From the NCBI RefSeq assembly GCF_002086125.1, contig NZ_MVHG01000025.1:1-58323 (forward strand): a DNA stretch of 58,323 nucleotides, written 5' to 3'. The DNA is from Mycobacterium arosiense ATCC BAA-1401 = DSM 45069. GTDB taxonomy: Bacteria; Actinomycetota; Actinomycetes; Mycobacteriales; Mycobacteriaceae. The notes beneath the pieces were generated by a model. That model was given only the letters and a program-made list of their open reading frames with translations. It was not told the origin of the DNA and made no database searches. A program made the position numbers and the translations under genes. Shown piece by piece: positions 7,159 through 17,851 of the stretch (the first letter of the stretch is position 1; each line of letters opens with the position of its first letter).

Positions 7159-7596
7159 ATGAACGATGCTGGATTGCACGCTAACAAGCGTCCGCGCGGC
7201 CACCGCGCCGTCGAACTGCACGTTGCCGCGCGACTGGAGAACCTCGCGATGCTGCGCACCCTGGTCGGTGCCATCGGCACGTTCGAGGACCTGGATTTCG
7301 ACGCGGTGGCGGACTTGCGGCTCGCGGTCGACGAAGTGTGCACCCGGTTGATTCGTTCGGCCACTCCCGACGCGACCCTGATCGTGGTGGTCGACCCGCA
7401 AGACGACCAATTGGTGGTGGAGGCTTCCGCGGCATGCGACACCCATGACGTGGTGGCGCCCGGCAGCTTCAGTTGGCACGTGCTGACGTCGCTGGCTGAC
7501 GACGTCCAGACCTTTTATGACGGTCGCCAACCGAATGAAACCGGCAGCGTGTTCGGCATCACGCTGACGGCGCGACGGGCGGCCTCCACCAGGTGA
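7159..7596 (+). CDS. usfX: Anti-sigma F factor UsfX (RsbW)
   Basis: 145-residue anti-sigma factor with the HATPase fold of the RsbW/SpoIIAB family; it holds SigF inactive until displaced by anti-anti-sigma proteins. Visible features: a core that begins VELHVAARLENLAMLR, ADLRLAVDEVCTRLI (the N-box region with Glu and the DEVC motif) and a C-terminal GSVFGITLTARR. Length equals M. tuberculosis UsfX. ATG at 7159 is supported by GGGAG 5-6 nt upstream; the open frame extends further 5' but without homology. The stop overlaps the sigF GTG (GTGA), giving translational coupling that matches partner stoichiometry. Confidence 0.92.
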   Translation: MNDAGLHANKRPRGHRAVELHVAARLENLAMLRTLVGAIGTFEDLDFDAVADLRLAVDEVCTRLIRSATPDATLIVVVDPQDDQLVVEASAACDTHDVVAPGSFSWHVLTSLADDVQTFYDGRQPNETGSVFGITLTARRAASTR

Positions 7597-8381
7597 CAGC
7601 GCGAGCTGCGGGCGGTTCGGTTTCGCGTCCGAACGAATACGCCGATGTTCCGGACATGTTCCGTGAGTTGGCCGATGTCACGCCCAACTCCCTGGAATTT
7701 CAACGTCAACGGGACAAGATCGTCGAGCGCTGCCTGCCGCTGGCCGACCACATCGCGCGTCGCTTCGAGGGCCGCGGCGAACCGCGCGACGACCTGGTGC
7801 AGGTGGCGCGCGTCGGACTGGTCAACGCCGTGGTCCGCTTCGACGTCGACACCGGCTCGGACTTCGTGTCCTTCGCGGTGCCGACCATCATGGGCGAGGT
7901 TCGCCGCCACTTCCGCGACAACAGCTGGTCGGTCAAGGTTCCGCGGCGGCTCAAAGAACTGCACCTGCGACTGGGCACCGCGACCGCCGACCTGTCGCAG
8001 CGGCTCGGCCGGGCGCCGACGGCGACCGAACTCGCCGCCGAGCTCGAGATGGACCGTGAAGAGGTGGTCGAGGGCCTGGTGGCCGGGAGCTCCTACAACA
8101 CGTTGTCCATCGACAGCGGCGGCGGGAGTGAGGAAGAGGAAGCCCGCGCCATCGCGGACACCCTGGGTGACGTCGACACCGGACTGGACCGCATCGAGGA
8201 CCAGGAATCGCTACGCCCCCTGCTCGAGGCGCTGCCCGAGCGGGAACGAACGGTGTTGATCCTGCGATTCTTCGAGTCGATGACACAGACCCAGATCGCC
8301 GAGCGGGTCGGCATCTCCCAGATGCACGTGTCGCGACTGCTGGCGAAGTCGTTAACGCGGCTCCGGGACCAGTTGCAGTAG
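7593..8381 (+). CDS. sigF: RNA polymerase sigma factor SigF
   Basis: 262-residue group 3 sigma factor of the SigB/SigF type that directs stress and stationary-phase genes. Region 2 is at about residues 40-115 (PLADHIARRFEGRG, DDLVQVARVGLVNAV, FVSFAVPTIMGEVRRHFRD), region 3 at about 120-180, and region 4 at about 205-262 with the -35 reading helix (MTQTQIAERVGISQMHVSRL). No extension or truncation relative to the family. GTG start overlaps the usfX stop by 4 bp. The last 30 bp overlap the convergent STAS gene. Confidence 0.95.
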   Translation: MTARAAGGSVSRPNEYADVPDMFRELADVTPNSLEFQRQRDKIVERCLPLADHIARRFEGRGEPRDDLVQVARVGLVNAVVRFDVDTGSDFVSFAVPTIMGEVRRHFRDNSWSVKVPRRLKELHLRLGTATADLSQRLGRAPTATELAAELEMDREEVVEGLVAGSSYNTLSIDSGGGSEEEEARAIADTLGDVDTGLDRIEDQESLRPLLEALPERERTVLILRFFESMTQTQIAERVGISQMHVSRLLAKSLTRLRDQLQ

Positions 8382-8777
8382 CGGCCGGGGCTCTTCGTCG
8401 TCATCAACCCGCAGCGGTTCCAGCAGCGGCTCGGCCCGCGGCGCCGTCACCGGCAGCGTGGCATCCGGGTCGCAGATCCGCAACAACCTCGCCACCGCGG
8501 GGCTGGGCGCCATGGCCCAGGACACCTGGGCTTCCGAGCACGCCACGTTGATCCGGTGCAGGGCTGAAAAGCCCGCCGTGCCAATGAAATTCAGGCCGCG
8601 CAGGTCAAGTATCACCCGCCGCCGCGAACGATTGGTGCTTTGCCGCACGTAGGCGACGAGTTGGTCGGCGTTGGCCGCGTCGAGCTCACCGTCGACCGTG
8701 ATGAGGGTGCCCGTCGGGCCCCAGCGGGCGGTGAATTGTGCTGTGCGACTTTGTTGCCAAGATTGGGCCACAGACAT
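8352..8777 (-). CDS. STAS-domain anti-anti-sigma factor, convergent with sigF
   Basis: 141-residue STAS protein of the SpoIIAA/RsbV class, expected to bind an RsbW-type anti-sigma such as UsfX and free SigF. The core is seen as LITVDGELDAANADQLVAYV and VILDLRGLNFIGTAGFSALH. At the usual DS(S/T)G phosphorylation loop it has GTAG, so the second, normally phosphorylated Ser is Ala68 here (Thr67 just before). Two Cys, 80 and 102, follow. ATG at 8777 is chosen because GGAG lies 6 nt before it; an ATG at 8789 has no spaced ribosome site. Resembles RsfA/RsfB-like regulators of SigF, but M. tuberculosis has no such gene at this spot. Confidence 0.85.
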   Translation of the reverse strand: MSVAQSWQQSRTAQFTARWGPTGTLITVDGELDAANADQLVAYVRQSTNRSRRRVILDLRGLNFIGTAGFSALHRINVACSEAQVSWAMAPSPAVARLLRICDPDATLPVTAPRAEPLLEPLRVDDDEEPRPLLQLVPEPR

Positions 8778-8968
8778 CGCTGACTCCATCCCTCGAGGGA
8801 TTCGTGCTATGGATACGTCAGCCGTGCAAAAAGCTTAAAGAGGAGGGAATTCCGCCTACCCCCACGTCGTGGACGTATCCCGGGCGGCTGTGAACTCAAC
8901 CTTGTCCGTGACCCTACTCGCGATCGCGGGGGCCGACAACGCTGTCTGGGAAAACTCTCAGGCAACCG

Positions 8969-10828
<1,860 letters not shown>

Positions 10829-10887
10829 CAACGAGTTCTTGGGAAGTCTAAGCACCGCGCCGTCGGGCCCGACGAGGCGGTCCTCGT

Positions 10888-11307
10888 TCAGGATGACTCG
10901 CGCACCTTGCGCTTGATCCGGGCCAGCATCGCCGACAAGCCGCGCAACCGTAGCGGGCTGATCAGAGCGGCCAGCCCGAGGTCGGCGTAAAAATCCTCGG
11001 GCACCGCCAAGATGGTGGCGGCGGGCTGCTCGTCCAGGCCGGTGGCCAGAATCGACGCGAACCCGCGCGTGGTGGGCGACTCGGCCGGCGCGCTGAAGTG
11101 CAGCCGCACCCGGTCGGGGTCGCTGGCGTCGACATGCAAGAACAGCGGCGTCTGGCACTCGGGCACCGGCTCCATGGCCGCCTCTTGCAAATCGGGCGGC
11201 AGCGCCGGAAGTTCGTTGGCGAATTCCAGCAGTAGCGCCAGCTTGTCCTGGCCCTCGACTTCGGCGAAGTCGGACACCACCTCGGCCAGGGGAGCGGGCA
11301 TGCTCAT
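10888..11307 (-). CDS. SufE-like protein (Rv3284-like)
   Basis: 139-residue SufE/CsdE-family protein. Members accept persulfide sulfur from a cysteine desulfurase on one Cys and pass it to Fe-S assembly. Seen: [20 protein letters not shown] at the start, [10 protein letters not shown] with the acceptor Cys in its usual place, [21 protein letters not shown], then [15 protein letters not shown] at the end. It lies 10 bp downstream of sseA, a rhodanese, on the same strand, which suggests a sulfur transfer pair. No sulfur-desulfurase gene is adjacent. Confidence 0.85.
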   Translation of the reverse strand: MSMPAPLAEVVSDFAEVEGQDKLALLLEFANELPALPPDLQEAAMEPVPECQTPLFLHVDASDPDRVRLHFSAPAESPTTRGFASILATGLDEQPAATILAVPEDFYADLGLAALISPLRLRGLSAMLARIKRKVRESS

Positions 11308-11317
11308 CGCGGTGTCA

Positions 11318-12220
11318 TCAAACCCGAGCGGGGCTCGGCACCTGCCCCGGCTCTTCGCCCGCCACGATCGGCGTGCGCACCGTGTTGCCCCACTCGGTCC
11401 AGGATCCGTCGTAGTTGCGCACCCCGGGCTTGCCCAGCAGATGCGTCAGCACGAACCAGGTGTGGCTGGACCGCTCGCCGATGCGGCAGTACACCACGGT
11501 CTTGTCGTCGGGCTCGATGAAGCCGTACAGCTCCTCGAGTTCCTCGCGGCTGCGGAACCGCCCGCTCTCGTCGACGGCCTTGGCCCACGGGATCGACCGC
11601 GCGGTGGGGATGTGGCCGCCGCGCAACACGCCTTCCTCCGGGTACTCGGGCATGTGCGTGCGCTTGCCGGTGTACTCGTCCGGGGAGCGCACGTCGATCA
11701 GCGGCTGGCTGCCGAGAATGCCCAGCACCTCGTCCTTGAAGGCGCGGATGGGCCCGTCGTTGCGGGTCACGACGGGGTAGCCGCTGGAGGTCCTGGTGGG
11801 GACCTCCAGCGTGGTCTCCCGGCGTTCGGCCAGCCACAGGTCGCGCCCGCCGTTGAGCAGCCGCACGTCCGGGTGGCCGAACAGCGTGAACACCCACAGC
11901 GCGTAGGCGGCCCACCAGTTGCTCTTGTCGCCGTAGATCACCACGGTGTCGTCGCGGGCGATGCCCTTGCGGTCCATCAACTCCGCGAACTGCGCGCCGT
12001 CGATGTAGTCGCGGACCCGGGGGTCGTTGAGGTCGGTGTGCCAGTCGACCTTCACCGCGCCGGGGATATGACCGACGTCGTAGAGCAGCACGTCCTCGTC
12101 GGATTCGACGATCGCCAGACCGGGGGTGCCTTGGTTGGCGGACAGCCAGTCGGCGGTGACCAGTCGCTCGGGGTGGGCGTAGGACGACAATGTCGGGCTT
12201 GGATCGGGGGGTAATGCCAC
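11318..12220 (-). CDS. sseA: Thiosulfate sulfurtransferase (rhodanese) SseA
   Basis: 300-residue two-domain rhodanese. The N-terminal inactive domain (about 20-150) and C-terminal active domain (about 170-285) are both seen; the active-site loop is [15 protein letters not shown] with the nucleophilic Cys followed by Arg. It moves a sulfane sulfur from a donor such as thiosulfate to cyanide or protein thiols. The neighbour downstream is SufE-like, with which it may form a relay. GTG start; a TAGGCT -10 box lies 8 nt before it, consistent with leaderless transcription. Full length against M. tuberculosis SseA (Rv3283). Confidence 0.93.
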   Translation of the reverse strand: MALPPDPSPTLSSYAHPERLVTADWLSANQGTPGLAIVESDEDVLLYDVGHIPGAVKVDWHTDLNDPRVRDYIDGAQFAELMDRKGIARDDTVVIYGDKSNWWAAYALWVFTLFGHPDVRLLNGGRDLWLAERRETTLEVPTRTSSGYPVVTRNDGPIRAFKDEVLGILGSQPLIDVRSPDEYTGKRTHMPEYPEEGVLRGGHIPTARSIPWAKAVDESGRFRSREELEELYGFIEPDDKTVVYCRIGERSSHTWFVLTHLLGKPGVRNYDGSWTEWGNTVRTPIVAGEEPGQVPSPARV

Positions 12221-12227
12221 GTTGCCG

Positions 12228-12233
12228 AGCCTA
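12228..12233 (-). promoter_or_regulatory. Putative -10 box for leaderless sseA transcript
   Basis: TAGGCT on the minus strand ends 8 nt before the sseA GTG. No ribosome binding site is visible in between. Confidence 0.4.
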
Positions 12234-12242
12234 CCGCCAGGC

Positions 12243-12875
12243 TCAGTTGGTGGCCCACAGCGTGGACACCGAGAGCCCGACCCGCGCCAGCAGCGACCGC
12301 AGCAGCGGCAGGCTGACGCCGATCACGTTCGACGGGTCACCGTCGATGCCGTCGACGAACCAGCCGCCCAGGCCGTCCAGCGTGAAGCCCCCGGCCACCC
12401 GCCGAGGCTCCCCGTGTGCGACGTAGGCCCGCAGGTCCGGATCCGAAGGGGTAGCGAAATGTACTGTGGTGCAGCGGGATTCGACCTCGCGGTGGGTGAT
12501 GGCGCCGCCGTGCATCCGCAGCAGGCAGTGCCCGGTGTGCAGGCCGCCGGAGCGTCCGGCCATCAGGCGCCACTGGGTCGCGGCGGCCTCGGCCGTCCCG
12601 GGCTTGCCACACAGCCGGTCGCCGACCGACAGCATCGAATCACAGCCGAGGACGACGCAATCGGCCGCAACGTCGTCGTCCAGCTCGCCGGCCACCTGGT
12701 GCGCCTTGGCTTCGGCCAGGGCGCACGCCACATCGGCGGGCGACGCGTCCGGGCTCAGCGCCGCTGCGACGGCGTCCTCGTCGACGCCGGAGACCACGAC
12801 CAGCGGATCGACACCGGCCTGGCGCAGCACCTTGAGCCGGCCGGTCGAGGCCGAGGCCAGCACCAGGCGGGTCAA
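12243..12875 (-). CDS. Maf-like nucleotide pyrophosphatase (Rv3282-like)
   Basis: 210-residue Maf/Ham1-like protein that hydrolyses non-canonical nucleoside triphosphates. The opening [18 protein letters not shown] carries the Maf signature (ASxSxxR), followed by [18 protein letters not shown] (catalytic Asp region) and a C-terminal [18 protein letters not shown], all typical. The start is a TTG that overlaps the accE5 stop (TTGA); upstream in frame there is no homology. Last gene of the accD5-accE5-maf string, all with 4-bp overlaps. Full length compared with the family. Confidence 0.87.
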   Translation of the reverse strand: MTRLVLASASTGRLKVLRQAGVDPLVVVSGVDEDAVAAALSPDASPADVACALAEAKAHQVAGELDDDVAADCVVLGCDSMLSVGDRLCGKPGTAEAAATQWRLMAGRSGGLHTGHCLLRMHGGAITHREVESRCTTVHFATPSDPDLRAYVAHGEPRRVAGGFTLDGLGGWFVDGIDGDPSNVIGVSLPLLRSLLARVGLSVSTLWATN

Positions 12876-13090
12876 TGCCGCATGTGGGTCATCTGCTGGA
12901 ACGTGAGCCGCTGATAGTTGGTCATCGCGAACCGCAGCCGGTCGACCGGCAGACCCCACCGGGTCCGCTCGGACTGTTCGGGCGCCGGCGCGTCGCCGGC
13001 GCAACCGAGCACCGCGACCAGGGCCGCCACCTCCTCGACGGTGGGCTCGCCCTTGAGGATCTGGATGTGCGGCTCGTGCGGCTGGGTCAT
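12872..13090 (-). CDS. accE5: Acyl-CoA carboxylase epsilon subunit
   Basis: 72-residue AccE5-type protein. It starts [17 protein letters not shown] and contains the family block [17 protein letters not shown], with a Ala/Pro-rich linker and a basic C-terminus. In M. tuberculosis the epsilon chain stabilises AccA3-AccD5 and raises propionyl-CoA carboxylase activity. It overlaps accD5 and the maf-like gene by 4 bp on each side, so the three are one coupled operon. Confidence 0.92.
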   Translation of the reverse strand: MTQPHEPHIQILKGEPTVEEVAALVAVLGCAGDAPAPEQSERTRWGLPVDRLRFAMTNYQRLTFQQMTHMRH

Positions 13091-14727
13091 AGCGGAATGT
13101 TCCCGTGCTTCTTGGGGGGCAGGTGGGAAATCTTGCGTTCCAGCAGGCGCAGCGCGGTGGCGATGTAGCCGCGGGTGTGCGACGGCGGGATCACCGCGTC
13201 GACGTAGCCCCGCTCGGCGGCGACGTACGGGTTGACCAGAGTGTCCTCATACTCCTGCTGCAGCTGCAAGCGCAGCGCGTCGACGTCGCGGCCCTCCTTG
13301 GCCGCCTCGCTCAGCTGCTTGCGGTAGACGAACCCGACCGCACCCGAGGCGCCCATCACGGCGATCTGCGCCGACGGCCATGCCAGGTTGACGTCGCAGC
13401 CCATGTCCTTGGAACCCATCACGCAGTAGGCGCCGCCGTAGGCCTTGCGGGTGATGACGGTGATCTTGGGGACGGTGGCCTCGCCGTAGGCGAACAGCAG
13501 CTTGGCGCCGCGGCGGATGATGCCGTTGTACTCCTGGCCGGTGCCCGGCAGGAAGCCCGGAACGTCCACCAACATGATGATCGGGATGTTGAAGCAGTCG
13601 CAGGTTCGCACGAACCGGGCCGCCTTCTCCGAGGCGTTGATGTCCAGGCAGCCGGCGAACTGGGTGGGCTGGTTGGCCACGATCCCCACCGGCCGGCCTT
13701 CGACGCGGCCGAACCCGACGACGATGTTCTGCGCGTAACCGCCCTGGATTTCCAGGAACTCGTCGTCGTCGAGGATGCGGGTGATCACCTCGTGCATGTC
13801 ATAGGGCTGGTTGGGCGAGTCCGGGATCAGCGTGTCCAGCTCGAGGTCCTCCTCGGTGAGGTTGTCCTCGATGGCGCCCGGGGGATGCGGTTCGGCGTAG
13901 CGGGGCGCGTCGGTGGCGTTGTTGGGCGGCAGGTAGCCCAGCAGGTCGCGAACCCAGTCGAAGGCGTCCTGCTCGCCGGAGGCGACGTAGTGCAGGGTGC
14001 CCGACTTGGCCATGTGGGTGTGTGCGCCGCCGAGCTCCTCCATGGTGACGTCCTCGCCGGTGACGGTCTTGATGACGTCGGGCCCGGTGATGAACATCTG
14101 GCTGGTCTGGTCGACCATCACCACGAAGTCGGTCAGCGCGGGAGAGTACACGTGCCCACCCGCGGCGGCGCCCATGATCAGCGAGATCTGCGGGATGACG
14201 CCGGAGGCCAGGATGTTGTTGCGGAAGATGCGGCTGTAGAGGCCGAGCGAGACCACGCCTTCCTGGATGCGCGCGCCGGCGCCGTCGTTGATGCCGATCA
14301 GCGGGCGCCCGGTCTTGATCGCCAGGTCCTGAATCTTGACGATCTTCTCGCCGTACACCTCGCCGAGGCTGCCGCCGAACACCGTGGCGTCCTGGCTGAA
14401 GATGCACACGTCGCGGCCGTCGATGGTGCCGTAGCCGGTGATCACGCCGTCACCCAGCGGCCGGTTGTTCTCCAGGCCGAAGTTCTTGCTGCGGTGCCGC
14501 GCCAGCGCGTCGAGCTCCACGAACGAGTCCTCGTCGAGCAGGGCGAGAATGCGCTCGCGGGCGGTCAGTTTGCCCTTGGCGTGCACCTTCTCGACGGCCT
14601 CTTCGCCCACCGGGTGCAGCGACTCTTCCCGGCGCTTGTGCAGCTCGGCCAGCTTGCCCGCGGTGGTGTGGATGTCGACGGTGTGTTCGGCAGCGGGTTC
14701 CGCGGTGTGGTCGGTAACGCTCGTCAT
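13087..14727 (-). CDS. accD5: Propionyl-CoA carboxylase beta subunit
   Basis: 546-residue carboxyltransferase subunit (Rv3280-like) that moves CO2 from biotin on AccA3 to propionyl-CoA, giving methylmalonyl-CoA for methyl-branched lipids. The two crotonase-like halves are visible, with the acyl-CoA oxyanion glycines [13 protein letters not shown] in the first and [20 protein letters not shown] in the second; C-terminal [18 protein letters not shown] is conserved. ATG start with TAAGCT 9 nt upstream on its strand, facing the divergent KstD-like gene across a 35-bp gap. Confidence 0.96.
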   Translation of the reverse strand: MTSVTDHTAEPAAEHTVDIHTTAGKLAELHKRREESLHPVGEEAVEKVHAKGKLTARERILALLDEDSFVELDALARHRSKNFGLENNRPLGDGVITGYGTIDGRDVCIFSQDATVFGGSLGEVYGEKIVKIQDLAIKTGRPLIGINDGAGARIQEGVVSLGLYSRIFRNNILASGVIPQISLIMGAAAGGHVYSPALTDFVVMVDQTSQMFITGPDVIKTVTGEDVTMEELGGAHTHMAKSGTLHYVASGEQDAFDWVRDLLGYLPPNNATDAPRYAEPHPPGAIEDNLTEEDLELDTLIPDSPNQPYDMHEVITRILDDDEFLEIQGGYAQNIVVGFGRVEGRPVGIVANQPTQFAGCLDINASEKAARFVRTCDCFNIPIIMLVDVPGFLPGTGQEYNGIIRRGAKLLFAYGEATVPKITVITRKAYGGAYCVMGSKDMGCDVNLAWPSAQIAVMGASGAVGFVYRKQLSEAAKEGRDVDALRLQLQQEYEDTLVNPYVAAERGYVDAVIPPSHTRGYIATALRLLERKISHLPPKKHGNIPL

Positions 14728-14750
14728 GGGAGTCGAGCTTAGCGGCGCGC

Positions 14751-14756
14751 TAGTCT
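14751..14756 (+). promoter_or_regulatory. Putative -10 box of a leaderless KstD-like transcript
   Basis: TAGTCT ends 7 nt before the ATG at 14763, the same sequence and spacing as upstream of lrpA. Confidence 0.45.
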
Positions 14757-14762
14757 CCGCTG

Positions 14763-16307
14763 ATGGACTGGGCGGCCGAATGCGACGTGCTGGTCGCGGG
14801 TTCCGGCGGCGGCGGAGTGACCGGTACCTACACCGCGGCCCGCGAGGGCTTCGACGTGCTGCTGGTCGAGGCGACGCCCAAATTCGGTGGCACCACCGCC
14901 TACTCCGGCGGGGGCGGCGTCTGGTTCCCGTGCAATCCCGTGCTGTTGCGCGCCGGCACCGACGACACCATCGGGGACGCGCTGACCTACTACCGGGCCG
15001 TGGTCGGTGACCGCACGCCGCGCGAGCTGCAGGAGACCTATGTCCGCGGCGGCGCCCGGCTGATCGAGTACCTGGAGGCCGACCCGAACCTGAAGTTCGT
15101 GCCGCTGCCCTGGCCCGACTACTACGGCAAGGCGCCGAAGGCGCGGCTGGACGGTCAGCGCCACATCGCGGCCAAGCCGCTGGCGGTGGCCGCCGCCCCG
15201 GAATTCCGCGAGGCGATCCGCGGGCCGCTGGACACCGACCGGCTCGGCATCGAGCCCCCGCCTGACTACTACGTCGGGGGCCGCGCCCTGATCGCGCGGT
15301 TCCTCAAGGCCATCGGCCAGTACCCGACGGCGTCGCTGCGCCGCGACGCCGCGCTGGTCGAGCTGGTGCTCTCGGACGGTCGCGTCGCGGGCGCCATCGT
15401 CGAGACCGCCGGCGAGCGCCGCGCGATCCGCGCCCGGCGGGGGGTGTTGCTGGCCGCCGGGGGCTTCGAAGCCAATGAGGAGCTGCGTCGCCGCTACGGC
15501 GTGCCGGGAACGTCGCGGGACACCATGGGCGGCCCGGGAAGCCTCGGCCTGGCGCTGCAGGCCGGCATCGCCGCGGGCGCCGACACCGACCTGCTGGACC
15601 AGGCCTGGTGGTCGCCGGGCATGACGCATCCCGACGGCCGGTCCGCCTTCGCGCTGTGGTTCACCGGCGGCATCTTCGTCAACCAGCACGGAGACCGGTT
15701 CGTCAACGAATCCCGGGCCTACGACCGGGCCGGGCGCGAGATCCTCGCCCAACTGGCCGACGGCTCGATCACGTTGCCGTACTGGATGATCTACGACCAC
15801 AAGGAGGGCGAGGTGCCGCCGGTCAAGGCGGCCAACGTCGCCATCGTCGAGACCGAGAAGTACGTCGCCGCCGGCCTGTGGCACACCGCGGACACCCTTG
15901 AGGAGCTGGCCGCCAAGATCGGGGTGCCGGGCCAGCGGCTGGCCGCAACCGTGGCCCGGTTCAACGGTTTTGCCGCCGCCGGCGTCGACGAGGACTTCGG
16001 CCGCGGCGACGAGGCCTTCGACCGCGCCTTCTCGGCGGGCGCGTCGCCGCTGGTGCCCATCGACTCACCGCCGTATCACGCCGCCGCGTTCGGCATCTCC
16101 GATTTGGGCACCAAGGGCGGTCTGCGCACCGACGCCGCGGCGCGGGTGCTCGACACCGCCGGCGACCCGATCCCCGGCCTCTACGCGGCGGGAAACACCA
16201 TGGCCGCGCCCAGCGGCACGGCGTATCCCGGCGGCGGCAACCCGATCGGAACCAGCATGCTGTTCAGCCATTTGGCCGTGCTGGACATGCGTGACCGTCG
16301 GCCCTGA
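14763..16307 (+). CDS. FAD-dependent 3-ketosteroid delta-1-dehydrogenase-like oxidoreductase
   Basis: 514-residue flavoprotein of the KstD/fumarate-reductase fold. N-terminal dinucleotide motif [16 protein letters not shown], then [17 protein letters not shown]-terminal [20 protein letters not shown] holds the Tyr and Gly that match the catalytic Tyr487/Gly491 region of Rhodococcus KstD1, and the end [14 protein letters not shown] closes the FAD domain. Likely introduces a C1-C2 double bond in a 3-ketosteroid or similar ring, but substrate is not set by sequence. M. tuberculosis has no gene here between accD5 and birA, so this is an extra gene or was lost there. Confidence 0.82.
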   Translation: MDWAAECDVLVAGSGGGGVTGTYTAAREGFDVLLVEATPKFGGTTAYSGGGGVWFPCNPVLLRAGTDDTIGDALTYYRAVVGDRTPRELQETYVRGGARLIEYLEADPNLKFVPLPWPDYYGKAPKARLDGQRHIAAKPLAVAAAPEFREAIRGPLDTDRLGIEPPPDYYVGGRALIARFLKAIGQYPTASLRRDAALVELVLSDGRVAGAIVETAGERRAIRARRGVLLAAGGFEANEELRRRYGVPGTSRDTMGGPGSLGLALQAGIAAGADTDLLDQAWWSPGMTHPDGRSAFALWFTGGIFVNQHGDRFVNESRAYDRAGREILAQLADGSITLPYWMIYDHKEGEVPPVKAANVAIVETEKYVAAGLWHTADTLEELAAKIGVPGQRLAATVARFNGFAAAGVDEDFGRGDEAFDRAFSAGASPLVPIDSPPYHAAAFGISDLGTKGGLRTDAAARVLDTAGDPIPGLYAAGNTMAAPSGTAYPGGGNPIGTSMLFSHLAVLDMRDRRP

Positions 16308-16311
16308 GTTC

Positions 16312-16317
16312 TAGGCT
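16312..16317 (+). promoter_or_regulatory. Putative -10 box for birA
   Basis: TAGGCT ends 8 nt before the birA GTG; no ribosome binding site is seen, so birA may be leaderless. Confidence 0.4.
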
Positions 16318-16324
16318 GGGTGCG

Positions 16325-17146
16325 GTGACGGGACGAGATCCGCTTCGGGCACCGCTGGACGAGGGCGCGTTGCGCGCCGAGTTGATCGGCACCGGGCTGG
16401 GCTGGCGCAAGCTCGAGGTCGTCGAGCGGACCGGCTCCACCAACGCCGACCTGCTGGCACGCGCGGCGGCGGGCGACGACGTCGCCGGCGCGGTGCTGAT
16501 CGCCGAGCACCAGACCGCCGGGCGCGGCCGACACGGCCGCGGCTGGTCGGCCACGCCGCGGGCCCAGATCACCATGTCGGTCGGGGTCAGCGTGGTCGAC
16601 GTCCCGACCACCGGATGGGGCTGGCTGCCGCTGGCCACCGGCGTGGCGGTGGTCGATACCGTGACGCCGTTACTGGCGTGGGCGCGGGTGGGTCTCAAGT
16701 GGCCCAACGACGTGCTGGCCGGCCCGCCGGATTCGCCGGGCAAGCTGGCCGGAATTCTGGCCGAGGTGGCCAAGCCGGTCGTGGTAATCGGGTTGGGGCT
16801 CAACGTGTTTGAGGCTCCGGCCGGCATCGACGGGGCCACCTCGCTGCTCGACCTGGGCGTCGCGGCGCCGGACCGCACCGCGTTGGTGTCGGCCCTGCTG
16901 CGCGAGCTGGGGCGGCGGATCGTGGGCTGGCGCGCCGCGCGGGGGGCCGACTGGGGCCTGGCCGCCGACTACCGGGAGCGCAGCCTGACCATCGGCAACC
17001 GGGTGCGCGCGCACCTGCCCGGCGGCAAACGGGTCGACGGGATCGCCGGCGCCATCGACGATCAGGGCAGACTGTGCCTGGAAACGGGAGGGGCAAGCGG
17101 GCAGACCGTCGTCGTCGCGGCGGGCGACGTGGTGCATCTGCGCTAG
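16325..17146 (+). CDS. birA: Biotin protein ligase (monofunctional)
   Basis: 273-residue biotin-acetyl-CoA-carboxylase ligase. The biotinyl-AMP loop GRGRHGRGW is at residues 66-74, preceded by ERTGSTNADLL; KWPNDVL and GKLAGIL follow. The C-terminal cap (TIGNRVRAHLPGG) is present. There is no N-terminal helix-turn-helix, so it is a ligase only and not a repressor. It would biotinylate AccA3, encoded 5.5 kb away. The stop codon lies in the first unit of a 56-bp tandem repeat. Confidence 0.94.
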   Translation: MTGRDPLRAPLDEGALRAELIGTGLGWRKLEVVERTGSTNADLLARAAAGDDVAGAVLIAEHQTAGRGRHGRGWSATPRAQITMSVGVSVVDVPTTGWGWLPLATGVAVVDTVTPLLAWARVGLKWPNDVLAGPPDSPGKLAGILAEVAKPVVVIGLGLNVFEAPAGIDGATSLLDLGVAAPDRTALVSALLRELGRRIVGWRAARGADWGLAADYRERSLTIGNRVRAHLPGGKRVDGIAGAIDDQGRLCLETGGASGQTVVVAAGDVVHLR

Positions 17147-17290
17147 TGGCGATCGCAAGCGCGGCGGAGCCGGGCGATGCGGGTCGCCACCATTTGCGCT
17201 AGTGGCGATCGCAAGCGCGGCGGAGCCGGGCGATGCGGGTCGCCACATCAGCACGAGCCGGGCGATGCGGCTCGCCACCATTTGCGCTAG
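17139..17290 (+). repeat. 56-bp tandem palindromic repeat at the birA 3' end
   Basis: The word TGCGCTAG recurs at 17139, 17195 and 17283. The first two units are identical over about 52 bp; the third is a rearranged part-copy. Each full unit contains GTGGCGA and TCGCCAC arms that can pair around a GC-rich core; the third contains GAGCCG/CGGCTC. The birA stop is inside unit one. It may act as a transcription end or REP-like element. Confidence 0.75.
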
Positions 17291-17332
17291 TTGTGCGCGG
17301 ATTGGCGCGGCGCGCAGCTAATGTCGGCGGGC

Positions 17333-17851
17333 ATGGGCTATCCGGATAACGTCCTGGCCGCCGGCGAACACGTCATCGTGCACCGCCACCCGCACTGGAA
17401 ACGGCTGATCTGGCCGGTGCTGGTGCTCATCGCGGTGACGGGACTGGCCGCGTTCGGCTCCGGCTACCTCGACTCGACGCACTTCGAGCAGCTCGCCAAG
17501 AACATCATCCACGGCGTCATCTGGGGCGTCTGGCTGGTGATCGTGGGCTGGCTGACGCTGTGGCCGTTTGTGAGCTGGCTGACCACCCACTTCGTGGTGA
17601 CCAACCGGCGGGTGATGTTTCGGCACGGGGTGGCCACGCGCACCGGGATCGACATCCCACTGGCCCGCATCAACAGCGTGGAATTCCGCGACCGCATCAC
17701 CGAACGGATGTTCCGCACCGGGACGCTGATCATCGAATCGGCGTCACAAGATCCGTTGGAGTTCTACGACATTCCGCGGCTGCGCGAGGTGCACGCGCTG
17801 CTGTATCACGAAGTCTTCGACACCCTGGGTTCCGACGAATCGCCCAGCTGA
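17333..17851 (+). CDS. PH-domain (bPH2-like) membrane protein (Rv3278c-like)
   Basis: 172-residue protein. Two membrane helices are seen at about residues 24-45 and 58-80 (LIWPVLVLIAVTGLAAFGSG; GVIWGVWLVIVGWLTLWPF), then a bacterial PH-type domain with HFVVTNRRVMFRHGV, IPLARINSVEF and GTLIIESASQDPLEF. ATG at 17333 is chosen because homologues begin at this MGYP-like point and TAATGT ends 9 nt upstream; an ATG at 17321 is possible. Convergent with the gtrA-like gene, with 46 bp overlap at the 3' ends. Function unknown. Confidence 0.85.
   Translation: MGYPDNVLAAGEHVIVHRHPHWKRLIWPVLVLIAVTGLAAFGSGYLDSTHFEQLAKNIIHGVIWGVWLVIVGWLTLWPFVSWLTTHFVVTNRRVMFRHGVATRTGIDIPLARINSVEFRDRITERMFRTGTLIIESASQDPLEFYDIPRLREVHALLYHEVFDTLGSDESPS

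Noticed and set aside
8876..8901. GGTTG-N15-GGGATA on the minus strand, possible SigF promoter for the STAS gene
   Set aside because: Both boxes deviate from consensus and it is about 90 nt from the start; too weak to list.
13105..14742. 545-codon open frame antisense to accD5
   Set aside because: Codon-aligned mirror of accD5 with no recognisable domain.
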